DNA of 64,000 nt, from positions 68,612,033 to 68,676,032 of the forward strand of contig OX485804.1 of NCBI GenBank assembly GCA_950295325.1. Reading direction: 5' to 3'. The notes beneath the pieces are model-generated. The model ran no database searches. It was given only the letters and a program-made list of their open reading frames with translations, and was not told where the DNA came from. The stretch is from Polytrichum commune (taxonomy: Eukaryota; Streptophyta; Polytrichopsida; Polytrichales; Polytrichaceae). Both the position numbers and the translations under genes were made by a program. Below are positions 38,445 through 51,364 of the stretch, piece after piece (the stretch's first letter is position 1; every line of letters begins with the position of its first letter).

Positions 38445-41400
38445 GTAATTTCCTCGTGTACTTCTATCTATATTCAAAAACTTTAGTTTCTAAAATTTCC
38501 TCAATGCCTTCATCAATTCATTTCTCAAACCTACATGGATTCTGGAAATATATTCTAGAGCATGCTCGATACTTGGAATCTAGTTGTATTACTTTTTTTA
38601 TAAGTTTTGAATGTTAAATCTAACAACAATATTCAAAAGTCATCTCCAAACTCTCATGCCAAGCTTGCGGTTATTGATTTTAAGAGCAAAGTAAGGCATT
38701 CGTTAGGTTGGTTGCACTTTGTGTGAACTTTCCACTCACACTATCATAAACAAAGGTATTATTATTTATGCAAAATACTATGATTATAGGATACTCATGG
38801 GTGTATCTCCAAATGTTTTGCCAACCTCACTATTCACTGCTCACTGCTCACATGTTAGCACTCCTTGCATGGCTTGCAATATCTTTGGTGAGTACACCTA
38901 TTGTAATGAATTTGTGCAAGCCTTTACAACTTACTTGCGTGGATCATATGGCACATATGATAATTTTTCCTTTGGCGGGATGAATACTACAAAGATCATG
39001 ATGAAAAGCGGGATTAGATAGCAAATGCAATTGTAGCAGTGGAGGCATTGAAATTGGAATTGAGTGAGGCCTTAACCCCAACATCACCCGTGAACACTCC
39101 CATATGGATTTTTGAAAATGGGTACTCTCCCACTCAACCCTCTGAGTGGATCACGGGGCTGACACTTAGTGTGACTTATGGAAACCACGTGTGGTGAGGG
39201 TATGAGTGTTTGGGGGCTATTCTCTAGCTCACAAGTTAAACGACCCATTCAATCACGTAGTGTTCTAATCATGCATATTTTGTAGTACCTTTCAATTGCT
39301 TTGAAAGGCTAGGGCCAGTCATTTTCATGTATCATATGTTTATTGTAAATCAACAAGTGGATGGTCAGAAGAGTGCTATGTCCTATAATTATTCTCCACA
39401 CATGTCCAATTTATGTTTGGCTATGGCCAAACTTTAGCTCATTTCAAAAACCATCCCAAATGGCAAAGCCAATAAGTTATTACAATGTGTATAACCTTAA
39501 ATTTTCATCCATTATGGGTAGAACAAGGGAATGTATACACTATAATCCTTTAGCAATTTTTGTGGACTATGATATCTTAGAAAAAAAAAAAAAAAACATA
39601 ATTTCAGGGACTTTTTTAACACCTTACATTATTTTGAACCCAAAGTCACATATTATGTGGGGCCTATTTTATTTTGAAACCACTTCAATTTTTTTGATAC
39701 CATCTTTAAAAAAAGATTCTTAACTTTGGTTGCACATCGCTTTCTAAATTATGAGGAGTGTTGGCATCGTGAAGTGAATGACGTCACTAGCAGTGCTCGG
39801 TGCTCTAGGTCTTTGTCAATTGGCGTGTATCAATCTCCAAACATTTTGAGGATTTGGATAGAGTCACCAACACTCAAAGTCTAGATGGGATTCCAAATGC
39901 CACATTCACAAACACAAAGTCGCCCACCATGCAAGGTCGAGGTCCAAAAGGTTCACTTATATTATTGTTTCAGAAAATGTGTGAGGAGAGTATGTGATTT
40001 TTGCATGTCACATTTGGGTAAAGTTGTCGATCCTTTTGCAGAAATCTGGAGAGCAAGGCAAATGTATCGTTTATTGGATTTTTTGTTGTGGTTTGAGGCC
40101 ACAGACACAGAAAAATCAACACATGATGGAGGCCATGGGATGCAGAGGCCGCATATATAGTGCTCTGAGGAGGACATAATAGGCCAGTAGGGCGAATCTA
40201 TTTACGTGCAACTTCGCCAATTGTTCCATATTACCATATAGCATTAGCATATTCAAACTCAATGACAGTGCCTGAGCCATGAGCCCTGTCACACGAACTG
40301 ACGTTGAACAAGACAAATTTCGCATCGGGGACGATCCATGCGCAATCTTGGATCAATACTTGGACGGAGAAGAGCTCGAAGAACTAATCTTGGAAGAGGG
40401 GAATGTTTTCAACAATGATTTGCCACAAAGAACCTCACGGATTGATGTCTTCAATAATTTTCATTTAAAAAACATCATTAGAAATGTTTTGAAATATTTT
40501 AAAATGTATGTTATAGTGCCGCCTCCGACCTCTAGAATAAAAAGTGCAACACATTATGGCTCCCACATTCATGCTGCTTCCTCATCATATGGTTTGCGGC
40601 ATATGCCATTGTGATTCATGGTAGTCATCCGTGTAGCCATGACATTGCTTGAATGTTCATTCTGCACAAAGTTAGATTGTGTTAAAAGGTTCCTTTGAGA
40701 CGTTGAGCATGTTTAACAGAATGTTTTTCCGGTCAGATAGCATGGCTCGAGTCTTTGTGGATCGGGCATGATTATCTTTGGTGTTTTTCTTCTTGGTGGG
40801 GCTAATTTTTGTGTGGCTTGACATCGCTTGTCATGTGCGATTGTGGGTGCAGGTGCCCATTATGGGTGACATTAATTCTTGATGAAATATTCTTTGAAGT
40901 ATAGCGCCTAGGTTCATGATGAACTCTGGAATCCATAGTCCAAATCCATTCTGACACATGTCCTTGTGGTGCCAATTCACTATACAACTTGCCACATAAC
41001 ACCAAAATATTGCCATGTTCAAGTACTGAGAGTACTAAGTCTCTGAAATTTTGTTTGTGGGTTGGTTGCACAAACAATTGTTGTTAGGTTGAATTGCGGC
41101 TGCATGAGTCCAGTTTTGGGTGCAATTCTTCATAAATAGTGTTAACTGTAGCGACTGGGTGATGATGCAATTTGAAATGGATGGTCCAACTTCATCACAA
41201 CAAACGTCTGTTTCGTGGCCATTCATAAGAAGCCTTCAAATACACGTGGTCAATTACCTGTGAGCACTGTGTCGATGAAAGCTTCGTGTGGACTGACTTG
41301 AATGGCTATCTTATGTTGAATGTACATTTGCCCATATGGGTTAATTCTTTTGGTGGTTGAAGGCGCATGCATCGGTGGGTCCAAGCTCCAGTACAACAAC

Positions 41401-41600
41401 TGCTGTGGACCACTGCCCCTGAAGTAGATGACACCGAATGCAAAGAGGTGGGTCCCTTACCGACTGCAATGAGTTATTTATGAGGTTTACGCATGTGTGC
41501 AAATATCGTATTCCGTTGTGGGAATATTGGGCTTGGGGGACAAAGGTGGGCACCGATCGATGTCCCTCCAATTCAGATAAGAATCAGAGAACAAGAAGTA
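38445..41600. other. Gene-free region with unassigned open frames
   Basis: The best candidate frame, 40279-40614 on the plus strand, encodes an acidic stretch (ILDQYLDGEELEELILEEGN) but I cannot assign a family. Minus-strand frames at 40802-41226 likewise lack signatures. Transposon debris is the likely explanation. Confidence 0.4.
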
Positions 41601-41604
41601 CAAT

Positions 41605-41937
41605 CACTAGTAGAAAACGAGGCCCAAAAAAACCGTAGCCGAAGTCGGTTGCAGTTCCTTTGACCAGCCTGATCTGCAGTCGCTAAACGACTCCAAATTT
41701 TTCCTTTTCATTTTGCGATTGAAATGTTAAGGAACTTGGGGGGGCGTATAATATACCGTTGGAAAGGTGTTTTCAAGACCTTTCCAACGGTATATTACAC
41801 ACCCCCAAATTCGTAAAACGCAATTGCTAAACCGGAAAAACAAATCTGCAGTTGTTTAGCGACTGCAAATCAGGCTGGTCAAAAGAACTGCAACTGATTT
41901 CGACCGAGGTTCTTTTTGGCATAGTTTTCTACTAGTG
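41605..41937. mobile_element. CACTA-type MITE, copy 1 (333 bp)
   Basis: Starts CACTAGTAGAAAAC and ends GTTTTCTACTAGTG. It is flanked by AAT on both sides (41602-41604, 41938-41940), the 3-bp duplication typical of the CACTA (En/Spm) superfamily. The interior is almost wholly self-complementary, with a central hairpin built on CCGTTGGAAAGGT / ACCTTTCCAACGG. There is no coding capacity. Confidence 0.88.
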
Positions 41938-41940
41938 AAT

Positions 41941-42700
41941 AGTACACAAAGATAGCTTTCAAAAAATAGCTTGAACTAGATTGATAACTAGATAAGATAC
42001 AAAGCAAGGTGAGGATTGCTCCAAGACCGGCGTTGGTGAGACTGAGGAGTCCTTCGTCTCGCCTCTTATTCTATACTAGTACCCAATGCAAAAGGCCTAT
42101 ACACAAAAGTGACTAGTCATACAACAATCCATAGTTCTTTCTTTTTATTAAAGTTTCGGGCCCAAAAAAATTCCTCTCACAGGCCTCTCTGAAAAAATCC
42201 GAAGAATGGCCGTGTGATGCAGATGCGCGTTGTGGAGGTGCGCAACACACCAAGGTCCTCATATCCAAAGAGGTGGTTGCTCGTGGAGCTTCTGCATCCC
42301 AAACACGACACAGAGGTGGTGGGGAAGGGGCGTTTTAAGGCAAGCTGTTGGGGATGTATACATGGATGGAGCTCAATAAGTGACAAGTAACAAACGCTAT
42401 GAAATCAGGAGTCACGTCACCGTTGGAGTGTGGCATGGAACCTCTCCCCTGGCTTCGCTGGAGGAGGCAGTTGGCTAAGTGTGAGTGCCAGGGTCCGCAG
42501 CGCATAGCTAGAAAACTTGTTTTTGTTTAGATTTTCCTGGGGTTTCATAATGGAAGACCCAACGATTTGCTCCACCCTTAGCTTGGCATATGACGGGTAT
42601 CATCTGAAACTTGAAATTGGGAACTTCTAGTGCATGTTTAATTTCCACTGGCAACCATTTTTTTTAATAGTGTGGAGTATGTATATGCTTGGTTCCACGT
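41941..42700. other. Intergenic, no gene seen
   Basis: Short open frames only. The minus-strand frame at 42177-42386 has no recognisable motif. Confidence 0.45.
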
Positions 42701-42704
42701 GCCC

Positions 42705-43056
42705 CAAGCTAGATCACATCTTCATTCGGTTGGGTCCCGCCCCCTCCACGCCTCCTTCAGTGTTTGGTCTTCCCGCCCGCACCTACGTGGGAACTCCTTG
42801 TTGGGAACCAATGTGACGATACCCGGTCACTAAAGTCATTAAGCTCATTTGGCATGTGAAGGAATCGGAACTCCATCAATTAACTTGGGAATAATGAAAG
42901 TGATGTCAACTTGAATATTTGTAATTTTGACCAGGTATTGTCACATTGGTTCCCAACGAGGAAGAGTTCCCACACAGGTGCAGACAGGAAGACCGGATAG
43001 TGAAGGAGGCGTGGGAGGGGCGGGACCCAGCCGAATGAAGATGTGATCTAGCCCAG
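42705..43056. mobile_element. 352-bp foldback element, copy 2
   Basis: Second member of the family seen at 31362-31709. It begins CAAGCTAGATCACATCTTCA, ends with the near inverse (GATGTGATCTAGCCCAG), and has the same internal arms and centre. The 16-base flanking repeat seen at copy 1 is absent here. Confidence 0.7.
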
Positions 43057-43712
43057 GGCGTTTCACATGGGGGCTCGTGCAGAACAAGTAAATGTTCTCT
43101 AAGTTTTAGTAAAACGTGTCATTCTGCCCTTAGCCCGTGTGCCACCCCCCCCCCCCCAAATTTTTTCTTGCTGAAAATACTCTGTTCAATTTCATTGGAT
43201 CAATGAAGTATGGCCTTCATAACTTCCCGCAAAGCAATTTTTTCGAATGTTGCCTGACGGGATTGTGAGTTCAATCTTTATACCCACAGAGCCTATACTA
43301 CGAACACATCACAAGAGCTCATAGAAGAAGAGCCTTCAAAACTAGTCCCATATCAATATATATTTGAACTCATTGTAATTGGGTTGTGTAAATTCTTGTT
43401 CCCCACTCAACTCCAATTTCCAGGTCATACACCGGGGAACTTCACGCCTTGTGATTGCCACAATCTCCAAGGGTTGCACCAGACAAACGTTGTCGAACAT
43501 CACCATATTTTTTTCTCACGTTTTGTCCAATGTAGTGTAAACAACTATTCAAGCTGTAAAATGAAGTTTGTCACAGACTTCCTAGTTACCACAGACACAA
43601 CATTTGAGTACATACAAAACAATTCATATGCAACAGCATTCATGTTGTCCCTCGTCTCCCGAGATGGTTATTCGTGGCCGAGGCAACTAGCAGTTACTCA
43701 TGTCTGTTGCAC
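43057..43712. other. Intergenic, poly(C) tract
   Basis: A run of 13 C lies at 43145-43157. The plus-strand frame at 43384-43746 has no recognisable domain. Confidence 0.45.
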
Positions 43713-43714
43713 TG

Positions 43715-43930
43715 CTCGGGAAGAACCGGCGGTTGGTTGCAGATGAACCGGTTGAAGTTGGAGACTTCAGGAGACTTCAGGAGACTCACCGATTATTTAA
43801 GAAAAATCTATAGAAGAATATACCTCAAATGAACAAAGCAAAACCGGAAGATGTCAACATGTGACCGGGTGGATTTAGAATCACTAGGATCCTGACCGAC
43901 TATATATGCCCAAAAACTTCCCGGGCACTG
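43715..43930 (+). repeat. Dispersed CCGAT-rich repeat, copy 1
   Basis: GGGAAGAACCGGCGGTTG opens a segment matching 45358-45560. Shared phrases include GGAGACTTCAGGAGAC, TATAGAAGAATATACCTCAA and the GACCG motifs. A shorter relative, GGGGAGAACCGACGGCTAGT, is at 47911, followed by other CCGATGG-rich DNA. Confidence 0.6.
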
Positions 43931-44539
43931 ATCCGTTGCAGCTTCATATGCGGTTATATGTGGTGTCACCGAAACCGTGTCTGCTGGTAGTGTGTGTGTA
44001 TATATATATATTGGGTAGAAAGGTTGATGCGGTCTATTGTTCCTCTTTGATTCTCCCGCATTCTTGTGGGTGCATTTTTCAACAGTTGCCATGGTCTCCC
44101 TTATTCTGGTTATACACTGTGCCACAGCATGCCTCGTGAAAAAAGCATTTATGTTAGCATTAAATATGACCCTCGCCGACTGCCCTAGTTAACTATGTCT
44201 ACAGCAACACATGAGGTATGCTGCCCTATTTTCATCGTCTACATGTTTAACAATTTTTTTTTCCTTATTTATGTACATTGGCGTTTGGCATGAATTTGTT
44301 TTCCCATGTGCACAAAAATATGTCCTGATTTTTTTGAATTAGTTATCAAATTTTAAACTATTATGCTAGAGAGTTTTATGATAGATTTCAAAAGGTTTCA
44401 TTTTAGAGTTGAACAATTCCTATCATAGAAGCAAATCTTGTCTATTGATTACATCTAAGTTTGTCTCACACACTCATCATGTGTCTTGGAACCGACACCT
44501 AAGGAGCTAATTAGACAGTAACTTGGTTCTAGTAGATAC

Positions 44540-44870
44540 CATTAGTAGAAAACTATGCCCAAAAAAACTGTAGCCGAAATCGGTTGTGGTTCTTTTGACC
44601 AGCCTGATCTGCACTCGCTAAATGACTATCGATTTTATTTTTCTTCATTCTTTAACTAAAATTTTAGAATTTTGGGGGCGTGTAATATACCTTTGGAAAG
44701 GTATTTTCAAGACCTTTCCAACGATATATTACAAGCCCCCAAATTCCTAAAATTTCACTCACTAAACCCAAACAAAAAATGCAATCATTAGCAACTGCAG
44801 ATCAGGCTGGTCAAAAAAGACCGCAGCCAATTTCGGCTGCGGTTCTTTTTGGAATAGTTTTCTACTAATG
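44540..44870. mobile_element. CACTA-type MITE, copy 2 (331 bp)
   Basis: Starts CATTAGTAGAAAACTAT and ends ATAGTTTTCTACTAATG, flanked by TAC on both sides (44537-44539, 44871-44873). It is homologous to copy 1 throughout, including the central hairpin around TTTGGAAAGGT / ACCTTTCCAA. Its terminus has one change from CACTA to CATTA on both ends. Confidence 0.85.
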
Positions 44871-45357
44871 TACACTCACCAAGTTGTCCTATACCCGACA
44901 CCCTAGTCAATCAATCATAACAAAGGAATGTTCTTGTCCTTGAAATCATGCTTACCTTACCATATTTAGAGAGATTGTGTTCTTTAATTTTGAAATGGGC
45001 CTCTTGCATGCAAGTGCTTCTAAGCTTCGGAACTGGCCTCCCACATGCACGTGCTTTTAAGTTTCCTTCATGAAGATGGGCTCCACCTAATTCCGATACC
45101 CTCCCCTCCCTCATTACTTCACTACATTGGGAACTTTGGGAACCCTAGAGCATGGAAGGAGGGCCCCCTCACAGAATCAAAAGAGTATACCTTAGTTAAG
45201 TATGTCTATCGACACTACAATTCTAGTTATTTCGTTAGTGACGTAATCCATGTGTGCCGGTAAGGTACAAACATCGTGGTAGGTTGTGGAAGAGAAGGAC
45301 CCAAGGAAATTCATGTTTGGCAAAACCCTGGAGCTTTGCATATACAGTCTACCAATG

Positions 45358-45560
45358 AACAGGGAGAACCGACTGCTAGTTACAAATGAATTGGTTGCAT
45401 TTTGAGAAATAACTGGTTGACGCTCAAGACTTCGGGACAATTACCAATGAATCTTAGAGGAATCTATAGAATATACCTCAAATTAGTAAAGAAAAACCAC
45501 AAAATGTCTAACACATAATCAATTGGACTTGGAAACCACTGGGATTTTGACCGAAAATCT
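45358..45560 (+). repeat. Dispersed CCGAT-rich repeat, copy 2
   Basis: Diverged copy of 43715-43930, with GGGAGAACCGACTGCTAGTT at its start and GAATCTATAGAATATACCTC inside. Confidence 0.6.
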
Positions 45561-45789
45561 CCCTGGATAGCACACACCGCAATCAACACTTGCTTCTGGT
45601 CTACTCTATAACCATAGACATCACATGCCAGATTGCATAATCAATAATTAACTGCTATTACCACCTCCGGAAACTTTAACTGTCATATATACGGTGTAAA
45701 TTTTGCTGATTGGCAGCCTGACTTCTCCACCTCCTCCAGAAAACTTGTGTTGGTACCAGAGGACCAGGAACTGTAGTGGATCCTCACCG

Positions 45790-46066
45790 CTACACTAAAT
45801 AGCATATTTAGTGTTTAATTATATTTAGTGTTGTTACCACCATTCCTTGCTCAACACTACTTTTCAATTCTTTGATAATTAGTGTTAGACATAAATGTGC
45901 CGCTACCTTCCCTACTGCCATCTCCTTTAATATATCATTTTTTTCATATCCTTACTAACACTACATTCAAACATGTAACTTCCACATATTACCATAGTTG
46001 ATATTTAGTGTTTGAGTTTACATTTAATGTTACCTACTTTCATAGGGTTATTGATATTTAGTGTAG
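45790..46066 (+). mobile_element. MITE with CTACACTAAATA ends, copy 1
   Basis: A 277-base AT-rich element starting CTACACTAAATAG and ending ATATTTAGTGTAG, with internal TTTAGTGTT repeats and no coding capacity. A truncated, inverted copy is at 53162-53396. No clear target duplication is seen. Confidence 0.65.
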
Positions 46067-47329
46067 TTGAATAAATATATTGTTCTCCCCCTTTCATAAG
46101 GCACATTTGGGTGCGCAAGAATTTTGAAAGTCTCGTGTTATCCGAATGCCGTATTTCTGCATAATAGGACATCTTGGCACCAAATGTCATATTATCGAGG
46201 TTTTTCAAGAAGATGGCCTATTTCAATGCAAAATGTCTTTTTGTATACACGATGAAACTACATAAGTATGAAAGAACATTTTTATAAAAGAAACATGCTC
46301 ACAACATCACACAATATGTTAAAAATAAAAAAATAAAAAATCACGTGATGATGTTGTTGTATCATATATCGTAAGCAAGCTACTAACCGTGCACATTTGA
46401 CTTTGATGTTTTACTTTTTGAGGTGGGTAGCAAAATTTTTCAAATTTGGTATTTGAATTAAATTAATGGCTCACTTAATATTAGTGTTGAAAAGTAAAAT
46501 GGAAATTTTTATTGAAAAATCATGGCCTTTTCATAGTTCTTTATACAACTGTATTGGGCATTGGAAATTAACTACCTTAACCACTAACCGTGCACTATCA
46601 ATGTTCATTCAACTTTTGCTACAGGCGTTACAAAAGAAGCTCTCTTTCTGGCAAACACGACTGTTGGACGTTGTTGGCTTTTAAGCCTCATTTCTTGTTT
46701 TTTCTCAACCTTATTATTTGTTGGGCATTCTTGTTTTTCTTTCTTCTTCAGTGTTGCTACCTTCTCATTTTCAAGCTGCTTCCGGATTTTTTCATCATTC
46801 TTCGCTCCACCTGCATGAGTGATTTTGAGCTTCGTCAGGCTTACAGAGATTCACTCTAGTGTGCTACTCCATTGACCAATTTTATGCAGTAAGATATTGT
46901 TGTAAACCATCTACCTCTGTATGTTTCCACTGGCATTTTAACTTCCTTCAAATAAGCAGATTATCCCGATGATATATTCAAAGCAAAGCTCATACACATG
47001 CAGTATCACAAGATACATTGTCAAAGAACAAAACAACAATAGAGGAGACGAACGGTGAATAGTAGAGTAGTGAACGGTGAAGTGCACAGTAAAGTGCACG
47101 GTTAGTGGCTGTGAGCGGTAAGTGGCCTATGTACGATATCACACTATGAAAGTAACAATTTGTTGTGTTATGATGGTGTTTGTTGATGTTGGAAATTGAC
47201 ATCTTGTTTAATTTTTCCATAAAAGATTGCATGTTCGTCACATCTACAACTAAAAACTCAAAGGGTGCTCCCTACAAAATTTGATATTAATTGGGCATAC
47301 TCACATGGAAGCTCGATTATTGGTGTTGA
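46067..47329. other. Intergenic, no gene seen
   Basis: AT-rich. A GTGAACGGTGAAGTGCAC-type array lies near 47055-47125. Frames at 46466-46859 show no domain. Confidence 0.45.
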
Positions 47330-47595
47330 CTAGTCATCCATGTCATTCCCCTCCATTGGCTCTTCATTCAAATCTAACCCCAAATGGATTTCTCTACCCC
47401 ATGCCAAATCCATCAACTCGACCATGTTGTACTCTGCATCAATAATTTCCTCTCATGCCAATTGCACATATTCTTCAATAAGCATTTCTTCATTTCCAAG
47501 ATTCAAAAAGGATTTGAGAATTACCAATTCATTTTTTACTTCTTTTATTCTCAATTTCTCACGTTCGTCATTCATGACAAAATTGGCATTCCAGT
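47330..47595 (-). pseudogene. 3' exon of an unassigned transposon-like gene, broken
   Basis: On the minus strand a good acceptor (TTACTTGCAG) at 47596 opens into a protein-like frame containing NDEREKLRIKEVKNEL, MLIEEYVQLA and EEIIDAEYNMVELMDLAWG, ending with a stop at 47330. A TGA interrupts it between VQLA and EEII, probably a mutated Gly codon. The composition is typical of transposase C-termini, but I cannot name the superfamily. Confidence 0.4.
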
Positions 47596-48128
47596 CTGCA
47601 AGTAAAATTTTGGACATCCTCCAATTGTTTCATATGGTTTGGGGATTCATCTCTCTCCACACTTGAGAGCACCACATAATGGCATGCCTTATAATAAGCA
47701 ATATTTTCCTCAAGTCATGGTAAGTAGTAGAAGAATCAAATAACCAATTCCAATAGCTTCTTCTTATAGTGAACTGAATGAAGCAATTATTCCCTAATGC
47801 AAGGGTTGTACAACACTTGTATCATTAGGTGGTAAAAAGCAATTGTAATATTGCTCAAATGATTCACCCTTACCAACATGCTTAAGGGAATGAGTAGCAT
47901 AACCTATGATCGGGGAGAACCGACGGCTAGTTCATTATTAGCCGATGGATTTCACCTCATGGCCAGTCCAAATTTCCAACCATCGGATGGCAATCCGACT
48001 ATAATTTCAATCCTCCGGCAATTAGCCGATGGACCAGAAAATGTCCCGGAAATGTAGCCGATTCTTCTTGTGAGTTACTGGATTTCAGCCGGAAGAAGTA
48101 TTCAAATTTCAAATACTGGCCGATACCC

Positions 48129-48314
48129 GTGTCTACATCTAACTTAGAAAGTATGATGCGTGTTGCTATAGAAGGCCCAAACAATGTTTTTGATGACATT
48201 CTAACAAGTGCTCTAGATCTTTGGAAGGATGCTGCTAAGTTTTGCTATTGGTATAGCAATCCAGAGCGCTATTTGTCTGGGGCATTTGATGATGCACTTG
48301 AGGAAGTACCCTAA
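48129..48314 (+). pseudogene. hAT-family C-terminal fragment
   Basis: The 61-codon frame includes MMRVAIEGPNNVFDDILTSA and LDLWKDAAKF, resembling the last part of hAT dimerisation regions (RI.IEGP....FD..LD.W). Nothing upstream encodes the rest. CCGAT-rich repeat DNA flanks it on both sides (47911-48110 and 48590-48730). Confidence 0.45.
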
Positions 48315-48319
48315 ACCTT

Positions 48320-49820
48320 AAACTTTTTGAATTATGCAACCTTTCCATGACCAAATCCAATTGCTTCTATGAAGAATTGGGGGACCCTTGGCCTTCAAGC
48401 GGTGAAGGCATTGCTAGGTTCAATTTCTGCCAAGGATATTAACTCTTCAAATTTAAAGTTTTGAACATGCCTTTCTTTTCACTTATTCAAGATTTTGTAC
48501 TAAGAAATGATTTCTAATAACTTTTCATACATTTTTAAAACAATTAGTGCCGCTATGAATTCCATTTAATCGGATATTGGCTAATGAAAATATGAAAATA
48601 TAGGCAATTGGCCGATTGATTTTACAAAAGACCGGCTCTTGCCGATGTAAATTGGAAAAAATCCGACCCTTCGTAGCAACTACCAGCAATTAGCCACTAA
48701 GGCTTCAAAAACTTCCCGAACTTTGAGCATAACTATCCACAATTAAAAATACCTTCCGCTGTTGAGATTTGAAATGTACATTGAGGCTCATCATCCAACT
48801 CTCAAATGCATATGATGTCATCCAAGCCGTTTGGTTTGCAAACCATCACACACAATTTGTTGGCAACCACCTTCCAACGCATCTTGGGTGTAGAGATTTG
48901 TAAATAATCATAGTATTCAACTTGTCAGTGCATGTCATGTTTATAACAAGAGCAAGAGTGAGATAGTCTTTCTAAATTTTGCAACCACAAATTTTTCCTT
49001 GTGCTAGTGTTTGTTTGGTTGAGCATAATAAAATAGACCAATCTCATCCATATTGTGAACATCTTCCAGTGCCATAACCAATTCAGAGGAGGTCAATGCT
49101 TACCAAATTGTGCCCAAGTTGTTTTGTGTGCAAACATGATCATCAACACCGAAATTGTTGAAAATACAACCAAAATGAAAAGCATCCATCACTCAAAACT
49201 TCCAACACCTCTAGAGCCAAAAATTTGAAGAGTGGCATGTGAAAATCTAGGAATATAAGTCAATGAGCACTAGAATTTCCAATCTAAAGAGATGTGAGAT
49301 TCAAGTGTGAGGACAAATTTCAAATCAAGAAGAGAAAGCCACAATTTAGAATTCTAGTCTGCAGATCCAGCAATCCCTAAACCCTTCAACCTCAACCCAA
49401 CCAAAAGACTCAAAAGTGTAACGTCTGTTTTAAAACCAAGATTCAAAACAATGTTAGCACATTGATGAATTCACCATGTGCCCCCTGATCCTATTATGGG
49501 ACCCACCATTTTAATGCATGAATTACCTCTATTATATGATAAATTAGACCTTAAAATTGTATTACACAATGTCGTAGTCATAATATCGGGGTAAATTAAC
49601 ACTAGAAAGTTTGGTTGGTGAAAAATGCATCGTATAATAAGGTGTCGTATCATCAGGGTTAGACTGTAGTATGTTGGAGTTGAAATGGCGGTTTGCTTAA
49701 GTTCAAATCAGTTTATAGAAACTAAGTTAGGTACCGAAGCTTCCTCTATTTCAATGTTAGAGCCTATAAGTGAAATTAAACCAAAAATCTGGGATAGCCT
49801 GCACCATCATGGCATCATAG
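48320..49820. other. Gene-free region
   Basis: AT-rich, with repeated CCGATT/GCCGAT phrases up to 48730. No coding region supported. Confidence 0.45.
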
Positions 49821-49823
49821 TAA

Positions 49824-50319
49824 GGGCCACTTCACACACGAGACTGAGAGCCTGTGACCATTACACTTCAAGCACTCTCATTGGTGGAAAAGGAGGAGCC
49901 GGTCCAAGCTCGCTTCACACTACGCTTGAGGGACCAACTGAGTATGTGAATGCAAGATGGATGTAAAGTCTACATGGATTCCTAAATGGCATCAAATGGA
50001 TCATGTTTCATGGTCACTTGGACTATTTTCAAAAATCATCTCTTGAAGGTAGGCCTAACACACTCAGGAGACCATGGCACTCCGAACGCTCACAACCATT
50101 GATTTTTTCTATTTTATCATGTGTGAGGACCCGCATGAAAAGAAATTCATTGAAACAACATTCGCTTGAGGGCCTGGTCACATATGACTTCACACTACAC
50201 TTAAGGTCCGTGACTGCACTACATGATGTTGGAGATGTGATGGGATGGGCTTTGGACACTTTCTTTTGGGCTCTCACAATTTCATGGTCACGGCTCTTGG
50301 CTCATGTGTGAAGTGGCCC
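49824..50319 (+). mobile_element. Tourist-like (PIF/Harbinger) MITE, copy 1 (496 bp)
   Basis: Starts GGGCCACTTCACACACGAG and ends CATGTGTGAAGTGGCCC, with TAA on both sides (49821-49823, 50320-50322). A TAA/TTA 3-bp duplication with GGG..CCC ends is the mark of Tourist-type elements. The open frame at 50003-50311 is an accident of the repeat. Confidence 0.85.
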
Positions 50320-50483
50320 TAACAGAGGTGACATGACCAAATTAATAGAGACCCACTGTGTATACCAATCCAAGTCCTGTCTTGGTCTAGAGTTATTCAT
50401 AATGTGGCAGAATAGAGGGATACTCTTCGCCTTGGTTGAGCATCATGTGTAATCTTCCAAACAAAAAACTAGAGGAACGTTAA

Positions 50484-50981
50484 GGGCCACTTCACACATG
50501 AGCCAAGAGCTGTGACCATGAGACTTGTGAGAGCCCAAAAGAAAGTGTCCAAAGGCCGTCCCAACACACCTCCCAAATCATGTACTGTGGTCATGGACCC
50601 TCAAGTGTAGTGTGAAGTCATATGTGACCTAACCCTCAACCGAATGCTATTTCAATGAATTTCTATTCACACGGGTCCTCATACATGATAAAATAGAATA
50701 AACCAACGGTTGTGAGCGTTCGGAGTGCCATGGTCTCCCGGTTTTATGTTAGGCCTACCTCCAAGAGGTGGTCTTTGAAAATAATCCAAGTGACCATGAA
50801 ACATGATCCATTTGATGCCATGTAGGAAGCCATGTAGACTTTACATTTATTGCATTCACTTACTCCGTTGGTCCCTCAAGAGTAGTGTGAAGCGAACTTG
50901 GACCGGCTCCGCCTTTTACACCAATGAGAGTGCTTGAAGTGTAATGGTCACGGGCTCTCAGTCTCGTGTGTGAAGTGGCCC
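50484..50981 (-). mobile_element. Tourist-like (PIF/Harbinger) MITE, copy 2 (498 bp)
   Basis: Same family as copy 1 but in the opposite orientation, 164 bases away, with its own TAA duplication (50481-50483, 50982-50984). Matching is close along the whole length, so a transcript through both could fold into a hairpin of nearly 500 bp. Confidence 0.85.
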
Positions 50982-50984
50982 TAA

Positions 50985-51360
50985 GTTTTGGGTCATGAAG
51001 GGTTTAGGAATTTTGAGTTTAGAGTCTAGACACAAGAAGCAGTTAACACACAACTATAACTATCATCGCTACTACAAAACATGACTCTTTTGCACACTTG
51101 TTTTGACACAAAAAAAAAACAAAAAAAAAAAAGGTTCAAATGACACGTGCTCAAATTTTGGTCCATGACTCCTAAGATGGTCCAAAGAGTGTCATTCGGG
51201 CCGTGTGCTAAGGGTCATGCCCTTTTTGACACAAATTTTATTTGACTTAAGCATTACCAAATTCTTGTTCTAACATGGTCATTGTTTTTATCTACGGTAA
51301 TTCTCTATGTAATTTTAGTGGGTAAATGTCGATGGTAAAATTTTGGCATTCATTTTTATA
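50985..51360. other. Intergenic, poly(A) and inverted AAATTTTGG phrases
   Basis: Contains an A-rich run near 51110-51132 and no gene. Confidence 0.45.
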
Positions 51361-51364
51361 AGTA

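Noticed and set aside
40279-40614. Acidic 111-codon open frame
   Set aside because: Only a short acidic stretch stands out, there is no domain match from memory, and the tail is low-complexity. Left as unassigned DNA.
50003-50311. 102-codon plus-strand open frame
   Set aside because: Falls inside a Tourist-like MITE and is shadowed in the antisense strand. It is not expected to code.
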